NCBI GenBank assembly: GCA_030530425.1
Contig: JAUMVA010000003.1
Location: forward strand, 36,737 to 100,736
Length of the DNA stretch: 64,000 nucleotides
DNA from: Candidatus Saccharimonadota bacterium
GTDB lineage: Bacteria; Patescibacteriota; Saccharimonadia; Saccharimonadales; Saccharimonadaceae
Reading direction: 5' to 3'
How positions within the stretch are numbered: the first letter of the stretch is position 1; each line of letters begins with the position of its first letter. Both the position numbers and the translations under genes were made by a program. The notes under the pieces are model-generated. The model had not been told where the DNA came from. It searched no databases and was given only the letters and a program-made list of their open reading frames with translations. Below are positions 8,679 to 15,861 of the stretch, piece by piece.

Positions 8679-10034
8679 ATGACTAGCGCTCGCAAACACA
8701 TCATTCTTTTAATCATTAGCAGTTTCATTGTCTTGATGACTCTAGCCTTAATTTTGGATTACTTTGCTATTTTTACAATTAGTAAGCAACTTTACTTTTA
8801 TTTGCTAGTTGCAATGATAAGCTGTGTAATTATTATAATAACCTTGATATTATTTTGGTGCAGGCAAACAACATCAGTCAAACAACAAACGAATTATAAT
8901 ATTGATTACGGTTCATTGATTAATTCATTTTCGGATGGAATTTTTATAATTGACGAAAAAAACATTATTCATTTTTTTAACAAAGAGGCACAAAAAATCA
9001 CTGGCTTTAAGGCCGAAGATGTATTAAATTTAGCCTACAGTTCGGTTTTTCAAATTGTTAACCAAAAAGGTGAATTAATCAACGTCGATAACGATCCAAT
9101 TATTATCAGTCGACGAACAGGCGAAAGTCAACGCGTAGAGATGCTTTATATCAAAAGCTATAGCGGCAAAACCATCCCAATTTCAGCAAATATTTGTATG
9201 CCAGATGACTCTTCTGATTTTCTCATTGTTGCATTTCGTGATATCTCAGCTGAACTCGATAAAGAACGTGATCAATTAGAGTTCATCAGCACCGCCAGCC
9301 ATGAGATGCGAACGCCGATCGCTGCTATTGATGGTTATCTTGGTCTAGCACTTAATCCAACCATTTCTACGATTGACGAAAAAGCTCGTGAATATATCAC
9401 TAAGGCTCAAAATTCTAGCAAACACCTTGGTGAATTATTTAAAAATCTACTTAATATTTCCAAAGCAGAAGATAAGCGCCTAGCAACTAATTTGCAACCA
9501 GTTGATTTAATAAAATTAATATCTGATACTTGTAACGATTTTCGTAAATCAGCAGCTGACAAAAATATAGCTTTAATTTTTGAACAAACCGATTCTAAAG
9601 AACGACAGATTCTCCCCGAAATTTTTGTTTATGCCGACCAAAGCCTGCTTCGTGAAGCCTTATCTAACCTTATTGAAAACGCTATCAAATATACCACCAA
9701 TGGATCTGTCAAAATCAACGCTTTGATGAGCGGTCATGATAAAGCTATTATATCCGTAGTTGATACAGGCATGGGAATAGCACCAGAAGATATACCGCAC
9801 TTGTTTCAAAAATTCTATCGAGTCGACAATAGCCAAACTCGAGAAATCGGTGGAACTGGCTTAGGGCTATATTTAACGCGATCTATTGTTGAAAATATGA
9901 ATGGACGAATCTGGGCAGAAAGCCGAGTTGGTTTTGGCAGTAGCTTCTTCATTGAGTTACGACGACTTGATAAAAACCAGCGAGATCAATTACAACAGAC
10001 GATTAACGCTATACCAACTTCGACTGTTTCATAA
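8679..10034 (+). CDS. Membrane sensor histidine kinase with PAS domain
   Basis: 451 aa from ATG 8679. An in-frame TTG at 8616 lies upstream of the likely promoter and is rejected. Two membrane helices (about 9-31 and 38-60) with a very short loop are followed by a PAS domain (about 75-185: DGIFIIDEKNIIHFFNKEA). HisKA has STASHEMRTPIAAI with the phospho-acceptor His. HATPase boxes are NLIENAIKYT, DTGMGIAPED and GTGLGLYLT. This is a WalK/PhoR-type layout. The receiver gene at 10100 follows with 65 nt between and is the likely partner, though it has its own -10. Confidence 0.93.
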   Translation: MTSARKHIILLIISSFIVLMTLALILDYFAIFTISKQLYFYLLVAMISCVIIIITLILFWCRQTTSVKQQTNYNIDYGSLINSFSDGIFIIDEKNIIHFFNKEAQKITGFKAEDVLNLAYSSVFQIVNQKGELINVDNDPIIISRRTGESQRVEMLYIKSYSGKTIPISANICMPDDSSDFLIVAFRDISAELDKERDQLEFISTASHEMRTPIAAIDGYLGLALNPTISTIDEKAREYITKAQNSSKHLGELFKNLLNISKAEDKRLATNLQPVDLIKLISDTCNDFRKSAADKNIALIFEQTDSKERQILPEIFVYADQSLLREALSNLIENAIKYTTNGSVKINALMSGHDKAIISVVDTGMGIAPEDIPHLFQKFYRVDNSQTREIGGTGLGLYLTRSIVENMNGRIWAESRVGFGSSFFIELRRLDKNQRDQLQQTINAIPTSTVS

Positions 10035-10099
10035 AATTACTAGCGCCGATAAGCATAAAAGCTATAGCTTTTTCTGCAAAAATGGTTTAAAATAAGCAT

Positions 10100-11011
10100 A
10101 TGAAGAAAGTACTCCTAGTTGAAGATGATCAAAGCCTCCAAGAGATTTATGGAGTGCGATTACAACACGAAGGATATCGTGTTTTTACAGCAAGTGATGG
10201 CGAAGAAGCTTTGTCAGTTGCTCTAAAAGAACGTCCCGATCTAATATTAAGCGACGTTATGATGCCAAAAATATCTGGTTTTGATATGCTCGATATTATG
10301 CGCAGCACACCTGAGATCAAAGACACCAAAGTAATCATCATGACCGCATTATCAAGCGATGATCAACGATCTAGAGGCGATGCTCTAGGTGTCAATATGT
10401 ATCTTGTTAAGTCTCAAGTTGGAATCGAGGACATCATCCAAGCCGTCAAAGATGTTTTAAATGAACCGCAGGCTGAAGTTACAACAGTAGATCAAACCGT
10501 CACTGAAGCAAAAGCCACCGAGCCAATCACTGATACGGATAATACTAATCAAGGTGATTTTTCTGCTGACTCGGCTGAACAAGTCGGGGCTTCTAGTCAG
10601 ACAAAAGAAGAAAGCCCAGACTCTCACATTAATCAATTATTAAATGAACTTGAGAATAGCGATGTTGATTTTAGTGACCACCTTATTACCGCTGCCGAAA
10701 AAGAGGCTAAAACCAATAGAGAAGATAATATTAAGGCGGCTGATTTAGAGGAGGCAAAAGTAGAGACTGTAAAATCTAACCAAAATCCACTACCTAATTC
10801 AAATACACAGATTAATACAACCTTGATTGATCAAACGTCCAAATCTTTTATTTCGACCGATGCCACAGATACCGGCAATACTGAAATGACAAACAACAGC
10901 CAAGATAATAAAGCTACAATAACACCGCAATCAATTCATAATCTTGGTTCCCATTCTGTCCGCCAGCCAATTCCTCTGCGCGATATTATCCCAGAGCGTT
11001 TTCAACAATAG
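10100..11011 (+). CDS. Response regulator receiver with long disordered acidic tail
   Basis: 303 aa. Residues 1-122 form a CheY-like receiver: KKVLLVEDDQSLQEIY (acidic pair), DLILSDVMMP (phospho-acceptor Asp at about 53), IMTAL (switch Thr) and LVKSQ (Lys). Residues 125-303 are a low-complexity tail rich in Thr, Asp, Glu, Asn and Gln, with no helix-turn-helix or enzyme domain. It therefore cannot be a classic DNA-binding regulator. Its receiver is close in sequence to the one at 45893-46273. A TAAAAT at 10088-10093 ends 6 nt before ATG, so a leaderless transcript is possible. Confidence 0.85.
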   Translation: MKKVLLVEDDQSLQEIYGVRLQHEGYRVFTASDGEEALSVALKERPDLILSDVMMPKISGFDMLDIMRSTPEIKDTKVIIMTALSSDDQRSRGDALGVNMYLVKSQVGIEDIIQAVKDVLNEPQAEVTTVDQTVTEAKATEPITDTDNTNQGDFSADSAEQVGASSQTKEESPDSHINQLLNELENSDVDFSDHLITAAEKEAKTNREDNIKAADLEEAKVETVKSNQNPLPNSNTQINTTLIDQTSKSFISTDATDTGNTEMTNNSQDNKATITPQSIHNLGSHSVRQPIPLRDIIPERFQQ

Positions 11012-11016
11012 TTAAT

Positions 11017-11700
11017 ATGTCTGAAAAATCACAGCGTTTAAATAAACAACTTGCACTTTGGCAAGGTATTTCTCGTCGTCAAGCCGATGATTTAATTGCC
11101 AGCGGACAAGTGACGGTAAATAATCAGAAAGCCGTTTTAGGACAACGCATATCCGAAACCGATCTTGTCAAAATAAACAATATAATCGTCAAGCGAACGC
11201 AAACTTACCGATTGATAGCTGTTAACAAGCCCACTGGAATAACTTGTTCTCGCAGTCATCAGGGTAACGACAAAACAATTTATGATATTTTGCCAGCGAA
11301 CTTCAAATCACTAAAAACTGTTGGCAGACTCGATAAAGACAGTTCTGGCTTAATTCTCATGTCCAATGATGGTGATTTTATCTATCGAATGACTCATCCC
11401 AGTTTTCATAAACTCAAAATTTATAAAGTTCGTCTTGATCGCGACCTAGAACCATTACATCAACAAATGATTAATGATTTTGGTGTTAATTTACCAGATG
11501 GCCGCAGTCAATTACAGCTCGAACGATTATCTCATGATAACCGCCAGGAGTGGCAAATAACCATGAGCGAAGGCCGAAATCGCCAAATACGTCGAACTTT
11601 TGCAGCACTTGGTTATGAAGTTGTTAAACTCCACCGAATTCAATTTGATAAGTATCAACTCACTGGTCTAAAATCAGGCGATTATCTAGAAATCAAATAA
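11017..11700 (+). CDS. RsuA/RluB-family rRNA pseudouridine synthase
   Basis: 227 aa. An N-terminal S4 RNA-binding domain (about 5-60: LNKQLALWQGISRRQADDLI, SGQVTVN) is followed by the pseudouridine synthase fold. The catalytic motif GRLDKDSSGLILMSNDG carries the essential Asp, and GRNRQIRR lies near the C terminus. The choice between RsuA (16S), RluB/E (23S) and RluF cannot be made by reading alone. The start is 5 nt after the receiver gene's stop, so the two are probably cotranscribed. A terminator follows the stop. Confidence 0.92.
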   Translation: MSEKSQRLNKQLALWQGISRRQADDLIASGQVTVNNQKAVLGQRISETDLVKINNIIVKRTQTYRLIAVNKPTGITCSRSHQGNDKTIYDILPANFKSLKTVGRLDKDSSGLILMSNDGDFIYRMTHPSFHKLKIYKVRLDRDLEPLHQQMINDFGVNLPDGRSQLQLERLSHDNRQEWQITMSEGRNRQIRRTFAALGYEVVKLHRIQFDKYQLTGLKSGDYLEIK

Positions 11701-11724
11701 AACCACTCAGACATGAGTGGTTTT
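11701..11724. terminator. Bidirectional terminator between the pseudouridine synthase and zinc-ribbon genes
   Basis: AACCACTC (11701-11708), 6-nt loop, GAGTGGTT (11715-11722), with A-rich and T-rich flanks. It ends the + gene and is followed 8 bp later by the stop of the convergent - gene, so it can serve both. Confidence 0.8.
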
Positions 11725-11731
11725 GATAAAG

Positions 11732-11935
11732 CTAGAAATTAACGCATGACCATTTAACAAACATCGGATTTAAAATCAATGGTCTGATAGTATCCGATGG
11801 TCGGCAAGTCGACCACAAATTTGCCCCACACTTTGGGCATGTTTCATGGTCATTTGGGCATAGGACCGCGCCACAACTAATACAGTGACACTCCATAAAC
11901 CCATTGGACTGGTCATTAACTTGTTTTTGCTTCAT
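11732..11935 (-). CDS. Small zinc-ribbon protein
   Basis: 67 aa from the ATG whose first base is 11935. AAAGGAGG (GGAGG complement of 11944-11948) lies 8 nt upstream; a longer reading to 12013 would run through the promoter. The core has ECHCISCG, then LCPNDHETCPKCG, so two CxxC pairs that can bind one zinc as in rubredoxin-like or zinc-ribbon proteins. The C-terminal 25 residues are hydrophobic and contain Trp and one more Cys. A strong promoter (11985-12013) suggests good expression. Function is not recognised; single zinc ribbons often act in protein or nucleic acid binding. Confidence 0.75.
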   Translation of the reverse strand: MKQKQVNDQSNGFMECHCISCGAVLCPNDHETCPKCGANLWSTCRPSDTIRPLILNPMFVKWSCVNF

Positions 11936-11984
11936 AAAGAACTCCTCCTTTAAAATAAAATCGAGTCCATAAAAACTCTTTCTA

Positions 11985-12013
11985 ATTATATAACATATAA
12001 CATGTAAAGTCAA
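11985..12013 (-). promoter_or_regulatory. Strong promoter of the zinc-ribbon gene
   Basis: Read on the - strand: TTGACT (12013-12008), 17-nt spacer, TATAAT (11990-11985). A leader of about 40 nt ends in AAAGGAGG before the ATG. Confidence 0.85.
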
Positions 12014-12041
12014 TGATAGTATAGCTTTTCAGCCTCTGATA

Positions 12042-12050
12042 TGATATAAT
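12042..12050 (+). promoter_or_regulatory. Extended -10 promoter of der
   Basis: TGA-TATAAT, 29 nt before the der ATG. It lies about 30 bp behind the divergent promoter of the zinc-ribbon gene. Confidence 0.6.
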
Positions 12051-12079
12051 TAAACGTGTAATTTATTTAGAAATAAGCT

Positions 12080-13423
12080 ATGAAAAAATCATTACCAAAT
12101 ATTGCAATTATCGGACAAGCTAACGTTGGCAAAAGCTCCTTATTCAACCGTTTAGTTGGTACGCGCCAAGCTATTGTAGCAAAAGAAGCCGGGACCACCC
12201 GCGACAATGTTGTTGCTAAAATTAAACTTGGTCAAAAAATTAGTTGGCTAGTTGATACTGCTGGCTTAAAGGATCCAACTGACGAATTTGAAGCTAATAT
12301 TCAAGATCAAATCAACGAAGCCGTTCAAATCGCCGACGCAATCATGGTAGTGGTTGACAGCACACTTCATCCAACTCAAGATGACCGCAATATTGCCAAA
12401 ACCGCCTTGCGTAATAAAAAGCCTGTGATTTTAGTTGTTAACAAAACCGACCTGAAGTCATCGGTAGACCAGAGCGAATTCTTACACCTAGGCATTAAAG
12501 ACATTTTTTATACCTCAGCTAATCACAATCGCGGTATTGACGAACTGGTTGCGCATCTTGAAAAAATTATCCCCGAAGGTAAAGACAAAGACGATACTAA
12601 TAAAATCAAAGTTGCCTTTATCGGTCGTCCAAACGTAGGTAAAAGTTTCTTATTTAATACTCTAGCCGGTAAACAGCAAGCCATCGTAGCTAATATCGCT
12701 GGCACGACTCGTGATTTAAATCGCATAACCCTTAATTATCATAACCAAGCCATCGAGTTTATTGACACCGCAGGTTATCGCAAACCTGGTAAACAAGAAG
12801 TTGGTATCGAAAAGTTTTCTGTTCTACGGACCCTCCAAGCGATTGAAGAAGCTGATATATGCGTACTAGTGATTGACGGTACGGAATACAGCACCCAGCT
12901 TGATCATAAACTAGCTGGAATTATTGACGAGGCGGGCAGAGGACTAATTATCGCGATTTCTAAAAGCGACTTGATTCCAAAAAAAGAAACTAAAGATTTA
13001 ATCATGCGTCGTATTACTCAAGATTTTCAATTTACGCCATATGCACCACTGATTTTTACGTCCAGCATAACTGGTAAAAACGTAGCGAAATTATTTGACT
13101 TAACCATAAAAATTATGACTAATCGTAATCAAAAAGTCCCGACTCGTCAACTTAATCAGATTTTAGCTGAAGCTAAATTAAAGCACCCGCCAGCCGGTCT
13201 AAAGAATACTTATCCAAAATTACGTTATGTGGTACAAACTGACAATAATCCACCATGGTTCGTATTTTATGGCTCAAGTCTAAAATACCTTCATTGGAGT
13301 TATAAACGTTATCTTGATGGTATTATTCGCGATCATTTTGATTTTACAGGTACGCCAATTAAGTTTTCATTCCGTGATGAAAAGCAAATCAATCGCAATC
13401 GTACCGAACATCTCACTAACTAG
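12080..13423 (+). CDS. der: Ribosome biogenesis GTPase Der
   Basis: 447 aa with two tandem GTPase domains, the mark of Der (EngA), which acts in 50S subunit assembly. Domain 1 has GQANVGKSSLF, DTAGL and NKTD. Domain 2 (from about 175) has GRPNVGKSFLF, DTAGY and SKSD. The C-terminal KH-like domain (about 350-440) ends with FTGTPIKFSFRDEK. Length and order are normal for the family. A terminator follows the stop, so this is probably a single-gene transcript. Confidence 0.97.
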   Translation: MKKSLPNIAIIGQANVGKSSLFNRLVGTRQAIVAKEAGTTRDNVVAKIKLGQKISWLVDTAGLKDPTDEFEANIQDQINEAVQIADAIMVVVDSTLHPTQDDRNIAKTALRNKKPVILVVNKTDLKSSVDQSEFLHLGIKDIFYTSANHNRGIDELVAHLEKIIPEGKDKDDTNKIKVAFIGRPNVGKSFLFNTLAGKQQAIVANIAGTTRDLNRITLNYHNQAIEFIDTAGYRKPGKQEVGIEKFSVLRTLQAIEEADICVLVIDGTEYSTQLDHKLAGIIDEAGRGLIIAISKSDLIPKKETKDLIMRRITQDFQFTPYAPLIFTSSITGKNVAKLFDLTIKIMTNRNQKVPTRQLNQILAEAKLKHPPAGLKNTYPKLRYVVQTDNNPPWFVFYGSSLKYLHWSYKRYLDGIIRDHFDFTGTPIKFSFRDEKQINRNRTEHLTN

Positions 13424-13430
13424 CTTAAAG

Positions 13431-13454
13431 AAAACCGGTTGACGCCGGTTTTTT
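13431..13454 (+). terminator. Terminator after der
   Basis: AAAACCGG (13431-13438), loop TTGACG, CCGGTTTT (13445-13452), with T continuing to 13454. Confidence 0.85.
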
Positions 13455-13501
13455 ATTTTCCTAACTTATGCTAAAATATAAGCATAATCTTAAAGGAACA
13501 T

Positions 13502-14071
13502 ATGAAATTAATTTTAGCCCAAGGTAATCTCGGCCCAGAGTACAATAACACACGCCATAATGTAGGTTTTAAAATTATTGATGATATCGCACATACTTAT
13601 CAAGCACAATGGCGCGAACAAAAAGCTTTTCGAGCTTTAACTTGTGAAACTTTTATTAATGGACAAAAAGTATTGTTAGTTAAACCAACTACTTTCTATA
13701 ATTTAACTGGCATAGCTCTACGAACCATTGCGGATTTTTACAAACTTGATTTTAAACGCGATTTATTAGTCATTCATGATGACTTGGCGCTTGATTTTGG
13801 CACAATTAAAACCCGCGATACTGGCAGCGCCGGCGGCAACAAAGGTCTTCAATCAATCATTGCCCAAATCGGCATTGATTTTCATCGGATAAAAGTTGGT
13901 ATCAATAATCCGAAACGCAGTATTATTGCTAAATCTGATTTTGTTTTAAGTCATTTTAACAAAGATGAGCTCAAAGCCTTTCCAGATATTTCTAATCAAG
14001 TACAAATTCTGGTCCAGAATTTTATCAGTAGTAAATTTGATAATTCAACCTACAAATTGTCTGAAAAGTAA
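13502..14071 (+). CDS. pth: Peptidyl-tRNA hydrolase
   Basis: 189 aa, the usual size. It frees tRNA from stalled peptidyl-tRNA. Family motifs are visible: QGNLGPEYNNTRHNVGF with the catalytic His (about residue 20), KPTTFYNLTG, the active-site loop HDDLALDFG, and GSAGGNKGLQSI. AAAGGA lies about 6 nt before ATG, and a TAAAAT at 13472-13477 is the probable -10. The gene runs toward the convergent RNA gene at 14082-14320, whose terminator hairpin also lies just after its stop. Confidence 0.97.
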   Translation: MKLILAQGNLGPEYNNTRHNVGFKIIDDIAHTYQAQWREQKAFRALTCETFINGQKVLLVKPTTFYNLTGIALRTIADFYKLDFKRDLLVIHDDLALDFGTIKTRDTGSAGGNKGLQSIIAQIGIDFHRIKVGINNPKRSIIAKSDFVLSHFNKDELKAFPDISNQVQILVQNFISSKFDNSTYKLSEK

Positions 14072-14081
14072 TTTAACAACT

Positions 14082-14320
14082 AAAAAAGCGCCAGGTAAAG
14101 GGTGGGTCATCACCTAGCGCTTTTTCACCCTTCAACACACCTTTATGTAGCTCTCTCGCAAGAAGCGTGACCCACCTCACAGTTCAACGGGGTCCGCCGG
14201 TTAAAGGGGTTATGACACACACCAAATTGACAACGATTTAAAAAAGGGAAGGGGATTAAAATAAAAGTCAATCTGCTATGTGCTAAACTATTACTGATGA
14301 AGCTCTCAAACATCATCAAT
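14082..14320 (-). ncRNA. Unidentified structured RNA, about 239 nt, strong promoter
   Basis: No protein is seen in 14072-14372. Read on the - strand, a perfect TTGACA-N17-TATAAT promoter is followed by a transcript that ends in a terminator. Structure: a UGAUGA/UCAUCA hairpin near the 5' end; an 8-bp hairpin with UUUAAC (14205-14200) and GUUGAA (14188-14183); a small UGCG-capped hairpin; and the terminator stem AGCGCUAGGU/ACCUGGCGCU (14121-14112 and 14096-14087) with six U. Nine bases of the terminator loop (14109-14101) pair perfectly with 14176-14168, a pseudoknot. The terminator's one imperfect pair is G-U on this strand and A-C on the other, which supports - strand transcription. It lacks the conserved cores of RNase P RNA, tmRNA and SRP RNA. 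6S RNA is not excluded. Confidence 0.7.
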
Positions 14321-14326
14321 ACTTAC

Positions 14327-14355
14327 ATTATAGCACACTTTATTGTTAATGTCAA
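14327..14355 (-). promoter_or_regulatory. Perfect consensus promoter of the 239-nt RNA
   Basis: Read on the - strand: TTGACA (14355-14350), 17-nt spacer, TATAAT (14332-14327). It is the only fully consensus promoter I found in the window, as expected for a very abundant RNA. dprA starts divergently at 14373. Confidence 0.88.
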
Positions 14356-14372
14356 CTACTAAATAATGTTTT

Positions 14373-15239
14373 ATGAGAATAAATTGTATTAAACCAGATA
14401 AACATAAGTTTTTCAATAAATTAGCTAGTATCTTTCATGCACCAGAAAAACTCTATTATTATGGGCAATTGCCAGAGATAAAAACACCAATCATTGCTAT
14501 TGTTGGTTCGCGCAAGCCCAGTACGTATGGTCGCGAAATCGCGTATCGATTAAGTTATGATTTAACTAAAAAAGGAGCAATTATAGTTAGTGGCTTGGCC
14601 CTAGGGATTGATGCAGTTGCACACAAAGCCTGTCTTGAAGCAGGTGGTACAACTATCGCAGTACTTGGCAGCGGTCTAAATCACATTACGCCATATACAA
14701 ATCGTGGTTTAGCTCAAAAAATCATCGAGCAAAATGGTGCTATTATTAGCGAATACGCACCTGATATGCCAGCTTTACCACATCAGTTTCTTGAACGGAA
14801 TCGAATCGTCAGTGGATTGGCTGATGTTATAATTGTCGTCGAAGCTGCCAAACGCAGCGGCACTTTGTCAACCGCTGCACACGCTCTTGAGCAAGGACGA
14901 GAAGTTGGAGCTGTACCTGGCTTAATCACTAGTCCAATGTCTGATGGCTGCCATAATTTGATTAAACAAGGTGCGCATTTAATTACTTCCGCTGATGATA
15001 TTTGGTCACTTTTGGGCTTATCAGTCACTCAAAATATCAACCAGCAACCACAGTTATCAATCATCAGTGACCCAACACAAGCTAAAGTATTAGAGATAAT
15101 TACCAGTGGCATTAACGACGGCGACCAAATTATTCACAAACTCAACTTAACACCTGACGAGCTTAATTTTGCATTAACAATGCTCGAAATTAACGGGCAT
15201 ATCACACCACTCGGTGCGAATCAATGGATGCGCAAATAA
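14373..15239 (+). CDS. dprA: DNA processing protein DprA
   Basis: 288 aa. DprA loads RecA onto incoming single-stranded DNA in natural transformation. The Rossmann-like core shows VGSRKPSTYGREIA, SGLALGIDAVAHKACLEAGG, AVLGSGL and ERNRIVSGLADVIIVVEA, followed by SGTLSTAAHALEQGREVGAV. A C-terminal winged-helix domain (about 225-288) is present, while the N-terminal SAM-like domain of larger homologues is reduced to about 35 residues. It suggests DNA uptake, which fits a nucleotide-scavenging CPR cell. A terminator follows. Confidence 0.94.
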   Translation: MRINCIKPDKHKFFNKLASIFHAPEKLYYYGQLPEIKTPIIAIVGSRKPSTYGREIAYRLSYDLTKKGAIIVSGLALGIDAVAHKACLEAGGTTIAVLGSGLNHITPYTNRGLAQKIIEQNGAIISEYAPDMPALPHQFLERNRIVSGLADVIIVVEAAKRSGTLSTAAHALEQGREVGAVPGLITSPMSDGCHNLIKQGAHLITSADDIWSLLGLSVTQNINQQPQLSIISDPTQAKVLEIITSGINDGDQIIHKLNLTPDELNFALTMLEINGHITPLGANQWMRK

Positions 15240-15267
15240 AATAAACGCTCTTGGCGTTTATTTTTTT
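15239..15267 (+). terminator. Terminator after dprA
   Basis: AAATAAACGC (15239-15248), 5-nt loop, GCGTTTATTT (15254-15263), T run to 15267. The convergent small gene ends 6 nt further on, so it may work in both directions. Confidence 0.85.
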
Positions 15268-15272
15268 GTCGA

Positions 15273-15506
15273 TTATTTACTATAAATCTCTTTAATTTCT
15301 TCGACCGTAGGATTAGGAATGTCGAGTTTCTTCTCAATTGCATTTAGTCTTTTATATGATAAGGCATTTGCTCGTTTCAATTCTAATTTTAGATCTTTAA
15401 TTTGCTGATTAGAATTACACATCACAAACAACGTAAAACCAATATTTACAAGCAATAATACTAATAAAATGATATTAAGTAACTTTGATTTTTTATCCGT
15501 TTTCAT
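15273..15506 (-). CDS. Small single-pass membrane protein with coiled coil (77 aa)
   Basis: 77 aa. A basic start is followed by a membrane helix at about 9-31 (LLNIILLVLLLVNIGFTLFV), then a charged helix (about 34-62) with heptad-like spacing, probably a coiled coil, and a PNPTVEEIKEIY tail. The layout resembles small division or stress membrane proteins, but no family is recognised. It lies 61 nt downstream of another small membrane protein gene on the same strand. Confidence 0.6.
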   Translation of the reverse strand: MKTDKKSKLLNIILLVLLLVNIGFTLFVMCNSNQQIKDLKLELKRANALSYKRLNAIEKKLDIPNPTVEEIKEIYSK

Positions 15507-15567
15507 AAAAACATTTCTATGATTGATTAGTATTTAGGCAGTTTCTAATCTTTCCCAGGATTACAAC

Positions 15568-15723
15568 TTACCATCTTTTATTATACGCAAGACACCAATA
15601 TTCAAAATATTCAATTATTCTTACTTTTAGCATTAGATAATTACATAAATTCATAGCCACCAAAATAATAATCATAAACATTGCAACGCTTGCGGCCAAG
15701 AGAACTCTCGATTTTACAGACAT
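15568..15723 (-). CDS. Small membrane protein (51 aa)
   Basis: 51 aa starting at the ATG complement of 15723-15721. AAGGAGG is 9 nt upstream (GGAGG complement of 15737-15733). An overlapping ATG only 2 nt from the Shine-Dalgarno opens a 29-aa frame and is less likely. The protein starts MSVKSR, then has one strongly hydrophobic helix (about 7-32, with AASVAMFMIIILVAMNL), and ends in an aromatic and basic tail. No family is recognised. The signal-anchor layout matches the 77-aa neighbour downstream; the two are probably one transcript. Confidence 0.6.
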   Translation of the reverse strand: MSVKSRVLLAASVAMFMIIILVAMNLCNYLMLKVRIIEYFEYWCLAYNKRW

Positions 15724-15825
15724 GTGTCATAACCTCCTTGGAATTTTAATGAACTAAAAATTAAACTTTAGCAAGTTGTGTAAATATTGTACATCATTAC
15801 CAAATCAATAGCCATAAATGATCTG

Positions 15826-15854
15826 TTGCCATTTTTTAGCAAAAGTTTTATACT
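15826..15854 (+). promoter_or_regulatory. topA promoter, leaderless
   Basis: TTGCCA (15826-15831), 17-nt spacer, TATACT (15849-15854), then 7 nt to the ATG. Both elements are good and no Shine-Dalgarno fits, so the transcript should begin at or next to the start codon. Confidence 0.8.
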
Positions 15855-15861
15855 TAATTAA

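Noticed and set aside
14090..14126. T-box riboswitch, because AAAGGGTGGG on the + strand recalls the T-box sequence
   Set aside because: No stem I or specifier loop precedes it, no aminoacyl-tRNA or amino-acid gene follows, and strand evidence (G-U pair, perfect promoter) favours - strand transcription.
14082..14320. RNase P RNA, tmRNA or SRP RNA
   Set aside because: The conserved GAGGAAAGUCC core, a tRNA-like end with tag frame, and the GGAA-loop helix 8 were each looked for and not seen.
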